DNA of 64,000 bases from Aptenodytes patagonicus (GCF_965638725.1 NC_134959.1:16333917-16397916), one strand, 5' to 3'; numbered from the stretch's first letter, positions 1-14,100 are shown. Numbers and translations are program-made. The notes: generated by a model from the sequence alone, not told the origin.

Positions 1-3000
1 ATTTCCTGTACGCCAGTCTGCATGCAGTCCCCCGCAAGTACAGAAAATAAGGTTCAGGAAGAACTAAAATTTGCCACTTTTTATGATCCTGATGAGACTC
101 AGTTGAATACTTATTTTCAAACATCTGAACAAGATCTGCTGATGTTTCAGTGTGATGAATTCCTCCTGGTACCAGTTCTTGCTATTTTTGCCCCCAATAC
201 TGTCACTGCTGTGCAGTTTCAGTCCTTTTCCTCTCTGAGGCCGGACAGTGTCAGCAGTGAAAACATTTCCCTTTAATGCACCTCAGAAAAGCTTTTGTCT
301 GCTTTTAGTTTCTTCCACAAACGCGCCATATGACAAGAGGGAAGCAAGGATGGCTGGTGCAGCACCACAAGTGGGTGGTGCCTCAACAGCTGTGTGCGCC
401 CAAACCCCCAACAGCACCGGGCTGCCCGCAGGGCTGCTTTGGGGATGCTCTGCCTCAAGTCTAGCAGCTCAAGCCAAACCAAACCCTTTCTGTGAACTAC
501 ACTAACAGCAGAAGAAAAAAAGAATGATGAATTTTGAGAACTAGAAACGTCCTTTTGCATCTCTTCAGTTTTGAGTTTAAATCTTATTCACAGATGAAAG
601 ACCCTATAAGCCCATCGTTCCCTTTAGGATCTGCATGGAAAGGCACAGAACAACAAAGCTCACACCCACTGGGCTTTCTAACAGTCCGGCAGTGCTTCTT
701 GCTCAACACATGAAGCCTGTCTCACCTTCTCTCTCGTCTTTAACCACTTGGACATCACCCACCTTTTAATGACTGGCTTCAACATTTTATTACCTCGTAC
801 CGCTTTCTGTTAAACCATCCTTTATCATTTCCCTCCCACCCATTAGACACTCCCCCTTAATAAATTATTAAAGCAGTATTTAGATCACAGAAGCAAAGAA
901 ATTAGATTACATTGGTCCATGGCAATTTGCTCCCACACCGTTTCTTCATGAAACAACACCCCCGCCATGCTTCATTCACGTCAGACTTCAACAGCAAACT
1001 CTCGCCTCCAACATTTTCATCAGCTCAGTGTGTGGCTAACCTGGGAGCCAGTGCAGGCATAGGGCAGGGGACACCCTGCGTGGTGAGGATGCCTGGGGGC
1101 TGGTATGGCCGCGTGCCCACTGGGCAGGTGCTTCGCAGGACAAAAGGACACCCCCACAGAGAGGGTTATCAAACTTGAGAAGGGGTATTTCCTCCTTCTT
1201 GCATTCTTTTTCTCTTTAGCAGCATTTTTCTTAAAGAAGATACGGATTTTTAATTATTTTCAAGACTTCCCTGAAATACCAATGTCTCTGTACAGCCCTG
1301 CATGCTGTCATGGGTGGCTGCAGTACCCTCCCAAGGACAGTACATTGTCGCAGGCCCGTGATGGTGGCAGCATAACCGCATCCCACGGCGCTGCAGTGGG
1401 GACATGCAGCTGCGGAAGGGACTCCCAAATGCAAATGCCTCAGGAAGAGATTGTAAGGGAACTTCTACCTATTTTTATCCATGGATAAAAAAAAATTTTA
1501 AACTCCCCTGCCCCCAAACCTGGTCGTTCTCCAAAACACTCCAGTTATCTCACCCTGCTGTGTCACTTTTTTGACACAACAATTTAATTTCAAACAGAAA
1601 CCAACAAAACAGCCAAAGAAGCATCACCTGCACAGTACCATAGATAAACTCTACTGGTACCAAAACCAGCCTGCGCCTCCAGGGAGCTTATAGTTCTGCC
1701 ATGGGGAAAGGCTGTGACTGGCAGGCAGGTTGGGGTGACTGCTGGGGCCCCCCAGCTCTTTCCGCACAGAACAGGGGCCCATGCAGGCACTGAGGAGCAC
1801 GGCTGAGCCCAGCATCGGCTCCCGAGTGGGGCACTGCCCTGCTGGCTAATTGCAGATGACACGCAACACAGTCAAAACCCACTTAGTTTTAACAACTCAC
1901 CTCTGTGGGGAAATTCATCTGGATCCAGCTTGGTGTATTCAAAGCAGATTAGCTATTTCTGACCAACTGAATCCATTATCATCCTTATTCCAAGCTCTAA
2001 AATTAGCCCAGGCTGAAAGTACACATGAACGCTAACATTAATCAGGTAACTTGGTTTGTGCCTAAGCACAGGAGGTGACTTTGCACACCAGTGGGACAGG
2101 GGATTGTTTCCCACAGTGAAAAACTATTCCACTTCCGACGGGATGCAGTTTCCCAGGGCAGACAGATCCAGGACATTGGCATGAGGTGCCCTGCTCTGCC
2201 CAGGCCAGCACGCGGTACAGCAGCAGCATAGGAAGGTCCTACCTTCGCGGAACTTTGTTGCCAGGTCTCGGCTCTTTGCAAGGGGGATGCTGGATGTGTT
2301 AACCTCCCTGGCAGCCCCGGTGCACCCCTTGGCCAGGTGACCTCCCAGCCACAGCTATGCTCCACTCTGCAGAGAAAGGAGCAGATATTTTTTCCTCCTA
2401 AAACTTCTCAGTTGCCCAATACAATATTAAAAGGGATCAGTTTCATTATCAAAATCAGCAAGAATAATCACACAGCTGTACAAAGTAGCAGCAGCTGGGG
2501 CACCTCACTTGCACAGAGCCCAGCACCACGTGGCTGGCTGCCCCACATGGTGCTTGCACTGCGGAGCCTGCTAACACTAATTTTGTTAACTTCCCACATC
2601 AAAAAATGAAATGAAACTTTCCTTCAGAGCCTCAAATGGAAGCTTGCAAGCAAAGAATTTTCAAGCCCCCTTTGCCACTGCGGGAAGGCAGGAGAGAGCC
2701 CGATGTGCAAAGGGGGCTTTTCCAACTCAGGGAAGTTTGGAAAAAAACAGCTGTTTAAGTGCTGTTGCATTTACCAAATCCTTCAGTAGCATATTTTGGA
2801 GATTCTTAATAGATGAGCCAGCCTGTGTTTGCTATGTTTTATCGTAGTAAATCAAAGTAACACACAATTTTCTGCAGGTTCTGTAATGTCTAGGTGGGTG
2901 CAGTGCTTTCTGCACAGGAGGTGTTGTGCTCCTGGATTACCCGCCTGTTGGTCCCACTGCCCCTAAACACTGTGGTCACCCCTCCGGGGCAGGGGTGTTT

Positions 3001-3860
3001 GTTTCTCATTTTGGGGCATTTTTGTTTGCTTGTTTTTAAAACTCAGAGGCAGCTGGCAAAGAGCATTCCCCTTTCTGACCCAAATCTATTTCAATGTTTG
3101 AATGGAAATTTCCACCTTTTTAACCAAATTTTTCATTTCATTACATGTCCTCTTACAAATGCTCCGGGTAGGAAGCAGAACAAGGAAATGGCAAGGAAAC
3201 CCAGAAACAACTTTCTGCCCCTCTCCTCCCCAGTTCAGCTATGCAAGCTTTCAGTGGCAGAACAGACACGGAGCAGAGATACAGAGATAGGAGAAGCCCT
3301 TTAATTTTCCCCAGGTTTCCCCAACTTTAAATCAAAACTCCAGTTTTAATCAAGTGAGGGCTGTTAATTTTCCTAGCCTCGTGGCATTACTGAGCCTTCC
3401 TGCGCCTCTTGCTGCCGAAGCCCAGGTGTGGGCTGGCCCGGGAGCGCAGCCCCCACAAAGCTGCTCCTCTGCGCCCTGCCTGAAGGCTACGGCCCCCGTC
3501 CAGCTCTCGCCCGTCGCACCCCTGACCCACCACGCACAGCCCCCGTCGTTCGGATTGCTGCTTTCAAACACACGGGAAGCGGACTGTGCGAGATACCCCT
3601 CAGTCTGGGGAAGAAAGCCCTCTGTCATGGAGCTCTACTTTTCCTTTCTGTTCTTTCCTTAATCATCTGCCAGAACAGGATTCATACTGAATGCGTAAAA
3701 ATACTGTAGAATGCGGTACACACACAGATCAGTACCAGTGAAACGATCAAGAACTTCTAGCATGTTTTTCTGATATAAACATCCCGATCCACACGACAAC
3801 CATCCCGACCCAGCAGAGCAAGGCTCAGACACGTTGTTTTAATTTCTCTTCCTGCTTTTT
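1..3860. other. Non-coding stretch, left edge
   Basis: No exon, RNA gene or mobile element is recognisable here. The frame from position 1 to 276 (+) is open from the window edge, with an ATG at 22, but its product resembles no family I know. Composition is moderate in GC and rises toward the CpG island at 3.9 kb. The other open frames overlap each other on both strands and look like chance frames. Confidence 0.5.
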
Positions 3861-3869
3861 TTCCCCCCG

Positions 3870-4350
3870 CTCCTTTCTCTTTTTGAAGGCTTCCAGAAGC
3901 AAACTCCAACCTGTAACTCCAGGGTCCTGCAGACCCACCCCTCCCCTGCCAGCACGGGTCTTGCTAAGCCTTCCTTCCCCGCGCTCTGTGCTGGCCTGGC
4001 CGCCCGCCGCCCGCACGGACACCCTTCAAACAGTCCTGCCGGAAAAAATAAGGTCTTAAAACGCGCGATTTAAAGTCATCCCCGCGGTCCCTCCGCCACG
4101 GACTCCCTCGCGGCCGCCCGGACCGCGCACGGGGCGGCTCCGCCCCCCTGCCCCGCCCCGCCGCGCGCTCCCCGGTGCGCCGCTGCCCCCTGGCGGCCAG
4201 AGGCGGCACCGCCGCAGCGCTCCCCGCGGAGGCAGCGCGGGCGGAGAGGCCGTGGGGCGCTCGGGGACGGCCCGCGTCTGGGAAAGGGGGGCCATTAACC
4301 CTGCAGACACCAGCACCGCTCTGCCCGTCCAGGGCCAGGCCTGGGAAGAG
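3870..4350. promoter_or_regulatory. Orphan CpG island
   Basis: GC content and CpG density jump sharply, most of all between about 3990 and 4290, and fall again after about 4350. The block contains GC-box-like strings (CCCCGCCCCG at 4151-4160) and short runs of CGCG. Such islands usually mark promoters in birds, but no coding exon lies next to it on either strand. It could be the promoter of a non-coding RNA, or a distal 5' exon of a neighbour outside the window. In mammals ZNF423 lies on this side of CNEP1R1; a link to it is inference only. Confidence 0.7.
4184..4199. promoter_or_regulatory. CTCF-type binding motif
   Basis: TGCCCCCTGGCGGCCA closely matches the well-known CTCF core in its TGCCCCCTGGTGGCCA orientation, with one difference (C for T) at a tolerated position. 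It sits inside the orphan CpG island. Binding is inferred from the motif alone. Confidence 0.6.
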
Positions 4351-6324
4351 GCTTGTGGGGCTAGGGAAGGCGGCACAAGGAGCGGGGTTCTCCTCTTTGT
4401 CCAGCTGCAAGGGGCTTCCCCCTTCCCCAGGGCTGCATCCATGGGCTCTGGAGAGCCAGTACACCCACGCGCGGCTCTCCGAGGACACAGGTGGTCTCTG
4501 GGTTTCATGCAGGTATCCGTCCCCACCAGCAACAGCTGAGGCAACTCAGCATCTCTGGGCTTTCTCAAACCCCTGAAGTAAAGCCGAGCCCACGCGGTGC
4601 TGCTCCAGCCTGGGAATGCCTATCAAAAACGTCTAAAACAACCCTCAAGCTTCCCATTTGTCCTAACGAGCCACTCACAGCTCCCATTCCCTTTAAAGTC
4701 ACAGCTTTCCTAACCCTCACAGCCCCTTCCCACAAAGCTGGAAAACTGGTACCGGGGCCCCTGCGAGCAGGTCAGCCAGAGGAAGCAGAGCGCAGAGGTA
4801 CATTTGTGGGTGAACGACTTTAAAAGTCATGGAGCAGAGTTTGGTGTAGAAAGGGCTGTTCTTCTCTTCCCTCACCCCTTACATCGCTGCTTTAGGACTT
4901 AAGGCAGGCGGCATCACTTTGAAGGAAAGGCTCAGCGCTGGAGAAAACAAAGGCACTGAAGGAACTGTTCAGCAAGCTCAGGAGAGGCACGACAACCCTG
5001 ATAGGAAAGGCAGGAGCTGCAGGCAGAGGCCCTAGTTGTGATTGCTAGCCAGTGGCAGGAGTAATTAATAACACCACCTCAGCTATTGCCAGGGGGGTAA
5101 GCCCAGAATCATTAGATTATCTACTCTGCCCATTCATCCAGATGACTTCTCTAAGGCAATTAACCCCTTGGAGCTCTAGACTGTAGAAAAAGCATCAGAG
5201 AAACCAATGTACCAACAGAGGTTTCGGCAAGTCCCTACAAGGACAGAAGAAAAAGAAAAAACAAAACAAAACAAAAAGTTGTTGATTCAATGGGTAAAAC
5301 CCTGAAACTTGGGGTACATTACATCCGCGTCAGCAAGGGTAAAAAACTTCCCAGTTATTAGGTGTCTTTCCTCTGCTGAGGTACCTGGACATCCTTATCA
5401 CATCCACTCATCTTTTTGTGAGAAAAAAAATCAATCTCAAAACTTAACAGCATGAGGCTTGTTTTCACAGCCACAGCTCTTTTCTGTGGTCTCTAAAAGG
5501 CTCCCAATGTACCTCCAAATCCTCCCTAAAATGTGGACTCAAAACAGGCAATTCTAGTATTTTTTTCTCTGAAACAGCACCAAGTAAAAGTGTTCTCCCT
5601 TCTGCTAATGGAACCAAAAGAAAAATAAGCCATGCAAGGATTGTATTTATTTCTTTTACTGCAGCACAGCACTAAGTCTTCCAGCTGCAGCTCCAAAGCA
5701 CCACCTCCTATCTGAAACACAACTTGCTGCCTTTGTACCCAGATGTGCAGCAAGAGCCAACTCTTGCCTTTGGCTGTGTTTGCTCACTGAGTCCACTTAG
5801 CCAACAGAGTCAGACAGAAACAAAAGTCTTTGTTATTTACTACCTCACTGCTTCGCTGTTTGAGAATTTCACCAGAAAACGGGTTTCTATCACTTAGAAG
5901 TGCTCAATCTACGGCACACAGGCTGTGCTTGGCTTAACAAACCAACTCATCCTGCCCACAGTCTGCATCTGCATCCGACCTTTCCACACGGTTGTCAGTA
6001 GCACAAATTTCAGTAAGATTTAACCCAAGAGCCTAAATGCTTACAGCGAAAGGTGAAGAGGATTGAAACCTCACAGGTCCCCTGAGAAAGTTACCTGCTG
6101 CTGTTGCAATTTCTGTGTAGCTCACAAGAGGCAGCAGATACATTTCTAAGAGTTTCTACTTCCATTCATCCCATTTGCATTACATGTCTTGCTTCAACAT
6201 ATCTAATTACTTTACACAAATTACACAATCTAGCACTCTTCCCTCCAAAAGGCAGAGAGAAGACCCAAGCAGATGTTACTAAACCGTTCCATAGCTGGTT
6301 TGCACTGAACTGCATAGGAAATCA

Positions 6325-6380
6325 CTACTAAAGTAAAGCAATACAGTAAAGCAATACTGCTACTAAAGTAAAGCAATACA
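6325..6380 (+). repeat. Local direct repeat, 21-nt unit
   Basis: A 21-nt unit beginning CTACTAAAGTAAAGC occurs at 6325-6345 and again at 6360-6380. A shorter copy of its middle (GTAAAGCAATAC, 6346-6357) lies between them. This looks like a small tandem duplication in non-coding DNA. Confidence 0.85.
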
Positions 6381-9300
6381 ATGATGATTCTGTTTGCTTT
6401 TCATATCCTAGGAAGCCTCACAAAGCTTTATGGATGCAGAACAAAAGTGTCAGGCAGTAGGACAGATCTGAGTTGAAGGTGTATTGTCTACCATAAGGTC
6501 TCTCCAACACCCACGTGCAGTATGGCACACTCTCCAATTACAAGATTGGATAAAGACACACTGCTTCTCTAATTGAGTGACTATTTGATAAGGAGCAATG
6601 CATCATTTTATTTACCATCGAGGTTTTTTTTACTATAGGGAGTATAACTAAGGGAGTGCCTTTGGTTACTACCCAGCATTTAGCACACACTGCACGCAGC
6701 CTCCTGTTTCCTCTGATTTTTCTCTGACATTTGTCCCTTGTCACTGAGGTCAAAAGAGTCAGAGGATTTGGGGTGCTCGTTGCCAGCATACCAAATTGGG
6801 TACTCAAAATAAAGAAATCCTTACACAAACAGGACCCAGTTACAGACACTTTTTACATGGTTTGCCTAAAGTTACATGGAAAAGCTGTGACAGACAAGAA
6901 ACTCCAGGAAAAGCATCGTCATTTTTGTGATCTCTCAGCTCTCAGGCTTAACACAGCCTTAGAGGATTAGAGTCTGTTGCTGACTTTTATCCGCGAGGAG
7001 CCTTCCAACTTCTGCAACACCTCTATTACATAAGGCGGCTTTCATTTTAAAACACCCCAGATACATTGAGACAAACATCCTGTGCAAACAAGTGAACAAT
7101 AATCAAACACAACAGAAGACAACCATAACTAAGGAATATAGTATAATCGTCATACACATCAGGGATGGGATTGAACTGGAACCTCAGTTCAGCATCTTCT
7201 AAACATTTGATATTGCAGCTTTAGCATTGTTAATGTAGCCGCAAATACATAAAACCAGCACTGAACACAGGTTACATACCTTAAATCAAATCAGAACTCA
7301 ACAGTTCTCAGTTACTGACACTTGAGTCTAAGAGTTACCTAGGAAATCAGGAATTATAATTAGAAGATGCCAGAATTTGGCAGTGAGCATTTCTGAACAA
7401 TTAGTTCTCACTGTAGGGATATTAAGAAGCTGCTAAGACATCAAAGTAGCTTAAGTACTGTCAAGCCAACACTGTACATCATTTCATTCATAACAGACCT
7501 GAGAATGGAAATTTTCTTCCCTCTACATGTTCCACTTACATCCCCAACAGTGTTACCAGAGAGGAAAATACCCGATAAAATCCGTACTTTTACAAACATC
7601 ATCAGAAAGTTTACAACACACAAATGAGCATAAAAGAAAGGATAAGGACTTTAGGCTCATACCATTTATTCAGCCCACAGACCAAGGAAAACCAAGCACC
7701 ATGTAAATAACTTGTTATCACAAGAGGAAACATCATCTTGCCTGGTACCCACAGAGCACTCTCATCTCTGCTTTTTTGTTTTAATGAGTTTTGCTAAACT
7801 AAAAACATGTCAAATTATTTGTGTATGCCCAACCCTAAGTATCACAGGTAACTAGGAAAAGACAGTTTGAGAAAGAATACAGAATTAGGAAATGCTTAAA
7901 AGAACTGTATCTAAAAATGTTAAAATAGTTAATCATCAAGCTTTCATCATTGTGCACTCAGACACTAAAGCAACAGCACTCATCACTCAGTAATTAACAA
8001 GCCAACCAATATTTGTATTTTTCAACACATCTGTTGCAAAGACCAAAGTTTACTGCCACCGTACCATGCTCAGGTACATAACCCCCAGCCTCCCTACTCA
8101 CGCTCTGCATTTGGAGAACACTAGAAATCACCTTCATAAACCAATAACTTTTCTTTCTCAATCCCACAGCTCATGTGAGTGCTTGAGGGGGACTGAGCAG
8201 ACAGGCTTCCCCACAGCCTACCCAGATTCATACCACGCCTGGGCGCCGCAAGGCATGGAAACAGCTAAGCCCACGGCATCCAGCTTTTACACACAGCCTT
8301 TTAACAATATGCACAAGCAAAACTGCATTAATCGAAGCCTGCTTTTGCAGTTTAAAGATTGCTTTAGACAAATGTATAATGAAGCAGCTCTTACCTGCAG
8401 CAGGGCCCTCCTCCGGACACACTGCCAGCAGCAGGCAGCCCTGCCAGGTGGAGCTGGTGAGCTGCCCGCCCCTGGCAGGAGGCTCACCTGCCCGTCATAG
8501 CTGCCAGCTGGTGAAGCAACAGGATAAAAGAGAAAACACAGGCAAGAGGAGCAGTGCACTTTCCTCCCTGGTCCACAGTGGGTAGAGTGCATGTCACACT
8601 CGTTTTTGCCCATGGAAATAAAAGGCAAAGCGAGGGCACTGTTTCCTCCCCCTCGGTTGGGCTGCAGCAGCTACCGGGCTCTCTACAGCACTTTGATCTG
8701 CTCAGGCAGGAGAGCGGTTTCAGATGCCTCTTTGCCCTCCACGATCTGTGTTCAATTCCCAGGCTCCTGGTGAAGGGCTGGCAGCGAGAGCTGTCTTCCC
8801 CCCTCAGCAGCTCTGACCAGCAAGGCACAGCACAGCCACCAGCCAGGGAGCTGGCCAGCCTCCCACTCCCCTTCCCACCTCTGTTGCCTTAGGTGCATGG
8901 CATGAGGGAAGGGATCAGACTGAAATGCAGCCATGATGTTGGTACCCTGCAAAAAGTTATATGCCCCAAAATACACATTTTAAATGAGGAAGTCGCTTTC
9001 TCTTGCCTTGGTTACTCAAACTTTGCCAGACCTCTCCAGAATGGCTACAGCTCAACAACGTGTTCATTTACTCAGATACAACATTTAAGTTCAAAAGCAG
9101 GTCACAGTAGCACTGGTGTTTGTCTGAAAAATACTTTAAATCCAAGTTTTCTGTCAGAAAAGTAAATCCAGCTAAAGATGTAAGAGCACAAGATGAAAAA
9201 TACAGTGCCTTTAAAATCTATCACCACATGAGCCCTGAGGACATCTAAATCAATGGTAGTACTGGCAATACGAAAAGCATTCAGTAATTCAAGCACTCTG

Positions 9301-10382
9301 GGCCATATGTCAGCCTTAACTACAGATGAAAGTTATCTTTCCTTTTTCTACTTGATCACTGAAGCAGGATTCTAGTTAAAATCTCATCTGATACATTTTC
9401 TTCTTTGTAAAACACAACGTAGGCCTCAAGTGACTACTGCACAACTAAGCAGTTCAAAAAATAAACAGCAGACTGATCAAAGGCTGCATTGAGAGTGATT
9501 TGGTGTCCACAACATACCTCCTGCGGGCCTCTGACACTGGCCATGCTTCATGTTTATTCCCATCCTCAGGTGTAATATGAAGTTTTGAAGACCAGGAGAA
9601 GGACAACTGGTAAAGTTTCAGTCTTTTCCACTCCCGGCCTCAGCGAGCTGGCCGTTTCACATAGCACCACGTTCCGCACACAACTGGTAGTTCTGAGAAC
9701 AGAGGCACCTCCAGAAACTCAGAGGCAACTAAAAAAAATGAGCAGCGAAACCAGCGAAATGGGAATTTGATCTCTCTCCTTCACTTTTCACAACCAGCGG
9801 CCTAACTCTGCACTGAGACACCTCCCCTCCTGGCTGCACTGCATGGCGGGGGCAGGCGGCACCAAGCCCTGCCAAGGGACTCTCACATCGCCTGCACAGC
9901 AGCCAGCTCTGGGACACTGCTTCAGGTCGACTGGCTCCCCTACGCCATGCCTCAACTACCAGGCCACTTCTTCCATAAGGGAAGCGGTATCAGCTGTTTT
10001 AAAATGTAGCAGAACTTCAATACTTACCTGGTTGAGGTTCAGTTTGCTTTTTTTTTTTCCCCCTTTACTCACCTGTATGGTGCTGCACATCATCACTCTG
10101 TTCATGCACACTGCCCAGTACCGTGAACGTTTGTTAAGGACCAGTGGCTTTTTAAACCAATTTAAAATTGAGCATACCTCACCCAAACACCTCACTGAAG
10201 GAGAAACAAGCATTTTTGTTTGTCTATAATAAATTTTAAGACCACTTCTGAGCGTCTGCAAATAGCAGGTCAATGAAAGAAGTATCTAAACTACTCTAAG
10301 CTGCTCAGTTTCCTCAGGAAAATTGGTACACACAGGGATTCAAAGTTCACAATTCATTTAGTTGACAACATTCTACAAGGCT

Positions 10383-10440
10383 TGGGTTTGGGTTTTTGTT
10401 TGGTTTTGTTGTTGTTTGTTTTGGGTTGGTTGGGTTTTTT
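10383..10440 (+). repeat. G/T-rich low-complexity tract
   Basis: A stretch made almost only of T and G, with several GGG runs separated by T-rich spacers. No unit is strictly periodic. It has no coding meaning and could be a decayed simple repeat. Confidence 0.8.
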
Positions 10441-13400
10441 GCTGTATTTAAATGAGTGAAGTTTCAAACACGATTTCCTTTGTGCACAGGCATGCTGGGT
10501 TTAGAACTTTTGGGTTTTATTTCTCTCCAATTTCACATCAGTAAGGCTACTAACTTAAACCTAATTCTCTTGAAAAGTAAATATCCACAGAAATGCCTCA
10601 CTTGTATCCAAATGCAGGTATAACCTCTTTTTGCCTTGATTAGCTCCCTCAAATTTCCTTTTCACATGTGAAGTCAGAGGCTCAAGCCGACTCCTAAACA
10701 GCAACGTAACACCCCTTTTCACTTTCTTTTACACACCTCATTTGTTCTTCACAGTGCAGGTACATACCTCTTTCACTCTTTATTCCCTTAGGATATTTAG
10801 TTTTAGTACCTCCCCCGTGACATGGAGGGATTAGGGTTTATGTGCACGAGGTGCCAGCTCTCCACTCGTGGTTGGAGCCCGCTACAGGGCCAGCAGGACC
10901 TGATCAATCCCTGTGTGCGCCAAGGCAGCACTGCAACTTCCTACACCCTGCCTTTGAAAAGAGAGATTTTACACCATCACAGGTAACTCTTTAGCAAAGT
11001 TCACCTCAAAACCTCAACCTCAAGTGTTAAAAAAAACCCCTTAAATTATACAAGTTATTACATTTAATCTCTTTGGGTGAAGTGGGGAATGATTTTGTGA
11101 TTAAGGACCTACTGTGGGGCTCAAGAGAATTAGTTCAATTCCAGGCTCTGAAACAAGCTTCCAGGTTCCCCTGGGAAAGCCTATGCAATCTCCTATCTCA
11201 CATGGACACCGGCAGGGTAATTTGTAAGTGTGTGCAAGCCCTCAGACATTGTAGTATCAACAGCCAAATAAATGCATAGGTAGGAGTTAAGTGGGCTGCA
11301 ATCATTTTGAGAACTAGTTAGCTATCCGAAGAGGGCACTACCATTAGACTATCACTTGCCACAGAAGTCATACTTATGTTTTTAAAAACAGATATTAGAG
11401 GGAGTCTTGAAAAATCATAAGTTATATTATTACTTACTCTTGGGCTGACAGCTAGTTCCTAATGGTTTTAGCTAATGCATTAAATGAATGCATTCATTCA
11501 TTGCAAAAAAGCTGCAAGATAATAAGTTGGCAGGCCTTGCAGAAAGACACCACTTAGTTCTCAAGCACAGGACTATTTTCAACGGTTTGCACTGCAGAAA
11601 GTTTTGCTCAATTAAGATCTGTAGTTGGTATTGTCTCTTGGCAAAATTAAATTTATGAATTGATTTAATTCATAGAATGAACGAATTCAATAATGAAAAC
11701 TCATCTGACAACATGAGTTATGATAGAGCAAATCAAGCAAGCCCTTTCAGAAAAAACATAGTACTGAAGTCACTATGTAACATTCTAGACGGCGAAGTGC
11801 TCCACTACACAATCCACAGTGAAAGCATTAGACAGCCTGCCTTGCAAAGAGTCAGAACAAAAAGATTTCATTACTCTGACATACTGATAACCACGCGTAT
11901 TAGTCAGTTCTTCACTATTAGCAGAAATTTTCCCCTACAATTATGAAAAGCAGCTGTCATATACACCCATACCAGAAATATATAAAATAAAAGCCACTTC
12001 CCATTTTTAAAGACATTGCAATCATTTAAAAATTTGACTCCTTTCTGAAAAAGTACTGTGCCTATTATGGGTTGCAAGTAATACCTATGATTTATTTAAT
12101 GCATTACAGAAGTTACTTTCAGTAACCTAACGTGTGCTTCATATACATCTAAACTATTTTCTCTATGAAAGTAACTGACTCTTTCAGAAGGTAGAAAAAT
12201 CCACCTAAAGTTTCAAGATCAGTGTTTCTGGCATTGTTTCTTTATATTCAATCTGTAAGCAATAATTTGACCTTGATATTAACTATTTTTGCAGAGCATC
12301 TACCATTTATTTTGCATGTATTAAATCAAAGTATACTTGATATTTCAGTAGAATGGCTGTTAAAAATATTTTTTAAACTTAGTATTTGATTGACTTGTAT
12401 GTAACTAAAGATGAAGGTGGTTCCTCACGTTAATTTACTTCACTGCTTTCCTAACACAATTATTTCAATATTTTCTTTAATTTTTCCACTGTTATAACTT
12501 CAAGGTATAATGGTAGTGAAAACAGTTGAAAATACAAAAAACCCCAATCCCAAGCAAATTCAATATTCAAGAGATAATATAAAACTGTTTCAAAACTGTC
12601 AGTTATTAGGTGAACAAGTAACACCAGCAATTCTGGTTGAGGCTAGAGTCAGTGCTTTTGCCTTCATCTCTAAGGTAAAATGCAAAAACAACTGATGGAC
12701 TTTCCATGAATTTAGAGAAATTCCATCCATCCCATCCAACATGCACGGAAAGCCAGGTCTGACCAGACCTGCCCATTCTAACTTGAATAGTCAGATGAAG
12801 TTGAACCACAAAGTGAAATTGGTAACAACTGTGTTAAACAGGTAACTTTATTTTGTGACTGTTTAGCAGCTTCTAATTTTAAAATTACAAAGGTACAACA
12901 CTGACATTCATGAATACTTGTTTTAATAGAAAAGCCTTCTTAAATTTTTCAGAAGTTCTCAGAGGCTGGAGTGCGACAGAAGGTGCGATGCATGTGTGGT
13001 TACATGACTTCCACTATTGCCAATGGTGTCAACAGTGTCTTCTTAGTTAAGCTCCCCATTGGTGCTGTACTGGTTTAACATGAATAGCTGTGACAAAATA
13101 CAACAAATACCATAAGACAGTTGTAGTTTCTGTATCTGGTCACACCCCCCATCTACTTATATCTAAAAATCAATTCCCTTCTTCCATCAGTGAAAGGCTA
13201 ATTGCCATCTGAATTTTACATTTTGCTGTACTATCAAACCTAATGATTTGCTGTAAACTTTTGATTGTTCCATGCCCTCAAATAGGTAATCTAAACTTCT
13301 CACTTCAATACAAAATATAGTCCAATATCCTATTCCTTTTAAGTATTCTGCAAACCTGAATCAGGTTTCAGGTGAGAGCCCACTGCAAAGTTAACATACT

Positions 13401-14100
13401 CCTCCAGCTGATAGCGTGCTGCAGAACATTGTTAAAATGAAAAGGTATGTCCTGTCCTAATGTCTGATGCAGAATCATGTATACCTGCATTACCACTGAT
13501 GGGTGTGTGTCTCACTGATTCTTGTTCCTGTCCAGGCAATGTGTTTCAATATGAATTGGCCACACACTACTTCCTCACATGTAACCTAAGTCATCTTTAT
13601 TACAAATTAAAGCAATTACTTATTATTCTATCTCCTCTTTATAACCTTGAATCAACTCATGCCAAGAAGAGCTTTGAAAAAACCCACACAATTCCTCTAA
13701 TAATCTTTTATAGTTCTGATAACACCTTTCAGATTAGGTCAGCTCACAGCTACTACACACTCTCAGATAAATCCATAGCACTGCATGCCTAATAAGTAGT
13801 AAAAACATCCACTTCCATTTCACTAGAGAAGCACATCAGTATGTTTTTGTATTATATTTTATATGTCTATAAAATACAGGGATGGCCAATTACTCACACA
13901 TTTAACCATCATGCTTGGTTATTACTGTAACTCCTACCAAGGAGGAAAAGCTTCACTCCTTAAAAAGGCTGAAAAATACACTCAAAGCAACAATCAGCTT
14001 GCCTTGCAAATCAAGTCAGTGTGAAGTGTCACTTGTCTGCTCCTCTAAGCATTGGCTTTCTATTGAGTATAAGCTAACTCTAAGCCCCTTCTGTCCTCTC

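Larger units (their letters stand above)
4351..14100. other. Intergenic non-coding DNA
   Basis: No supported gene. The part around 8.2-8.9 kb is somewhat GC-richer but has no CpG-island density and only overlapping chance frames. The rest is AT-rich. Short features inside are a 21-nt direct repeat at 6325-6380, a G/T-rich tract at 10383-10440 and a palindrome at 11483-11498. I see no CR1 3' end or LTR terminus here. Confidence 0.5.

Noticed and set aside
3964-4576. Open frames of 95-174 codons on both strands at the orphan CpG island
   Set aside because: They overlap in several frames, are rich in Ala/Arg/Gly/Pro, and resemble no family I know. They are better explained by base composition.
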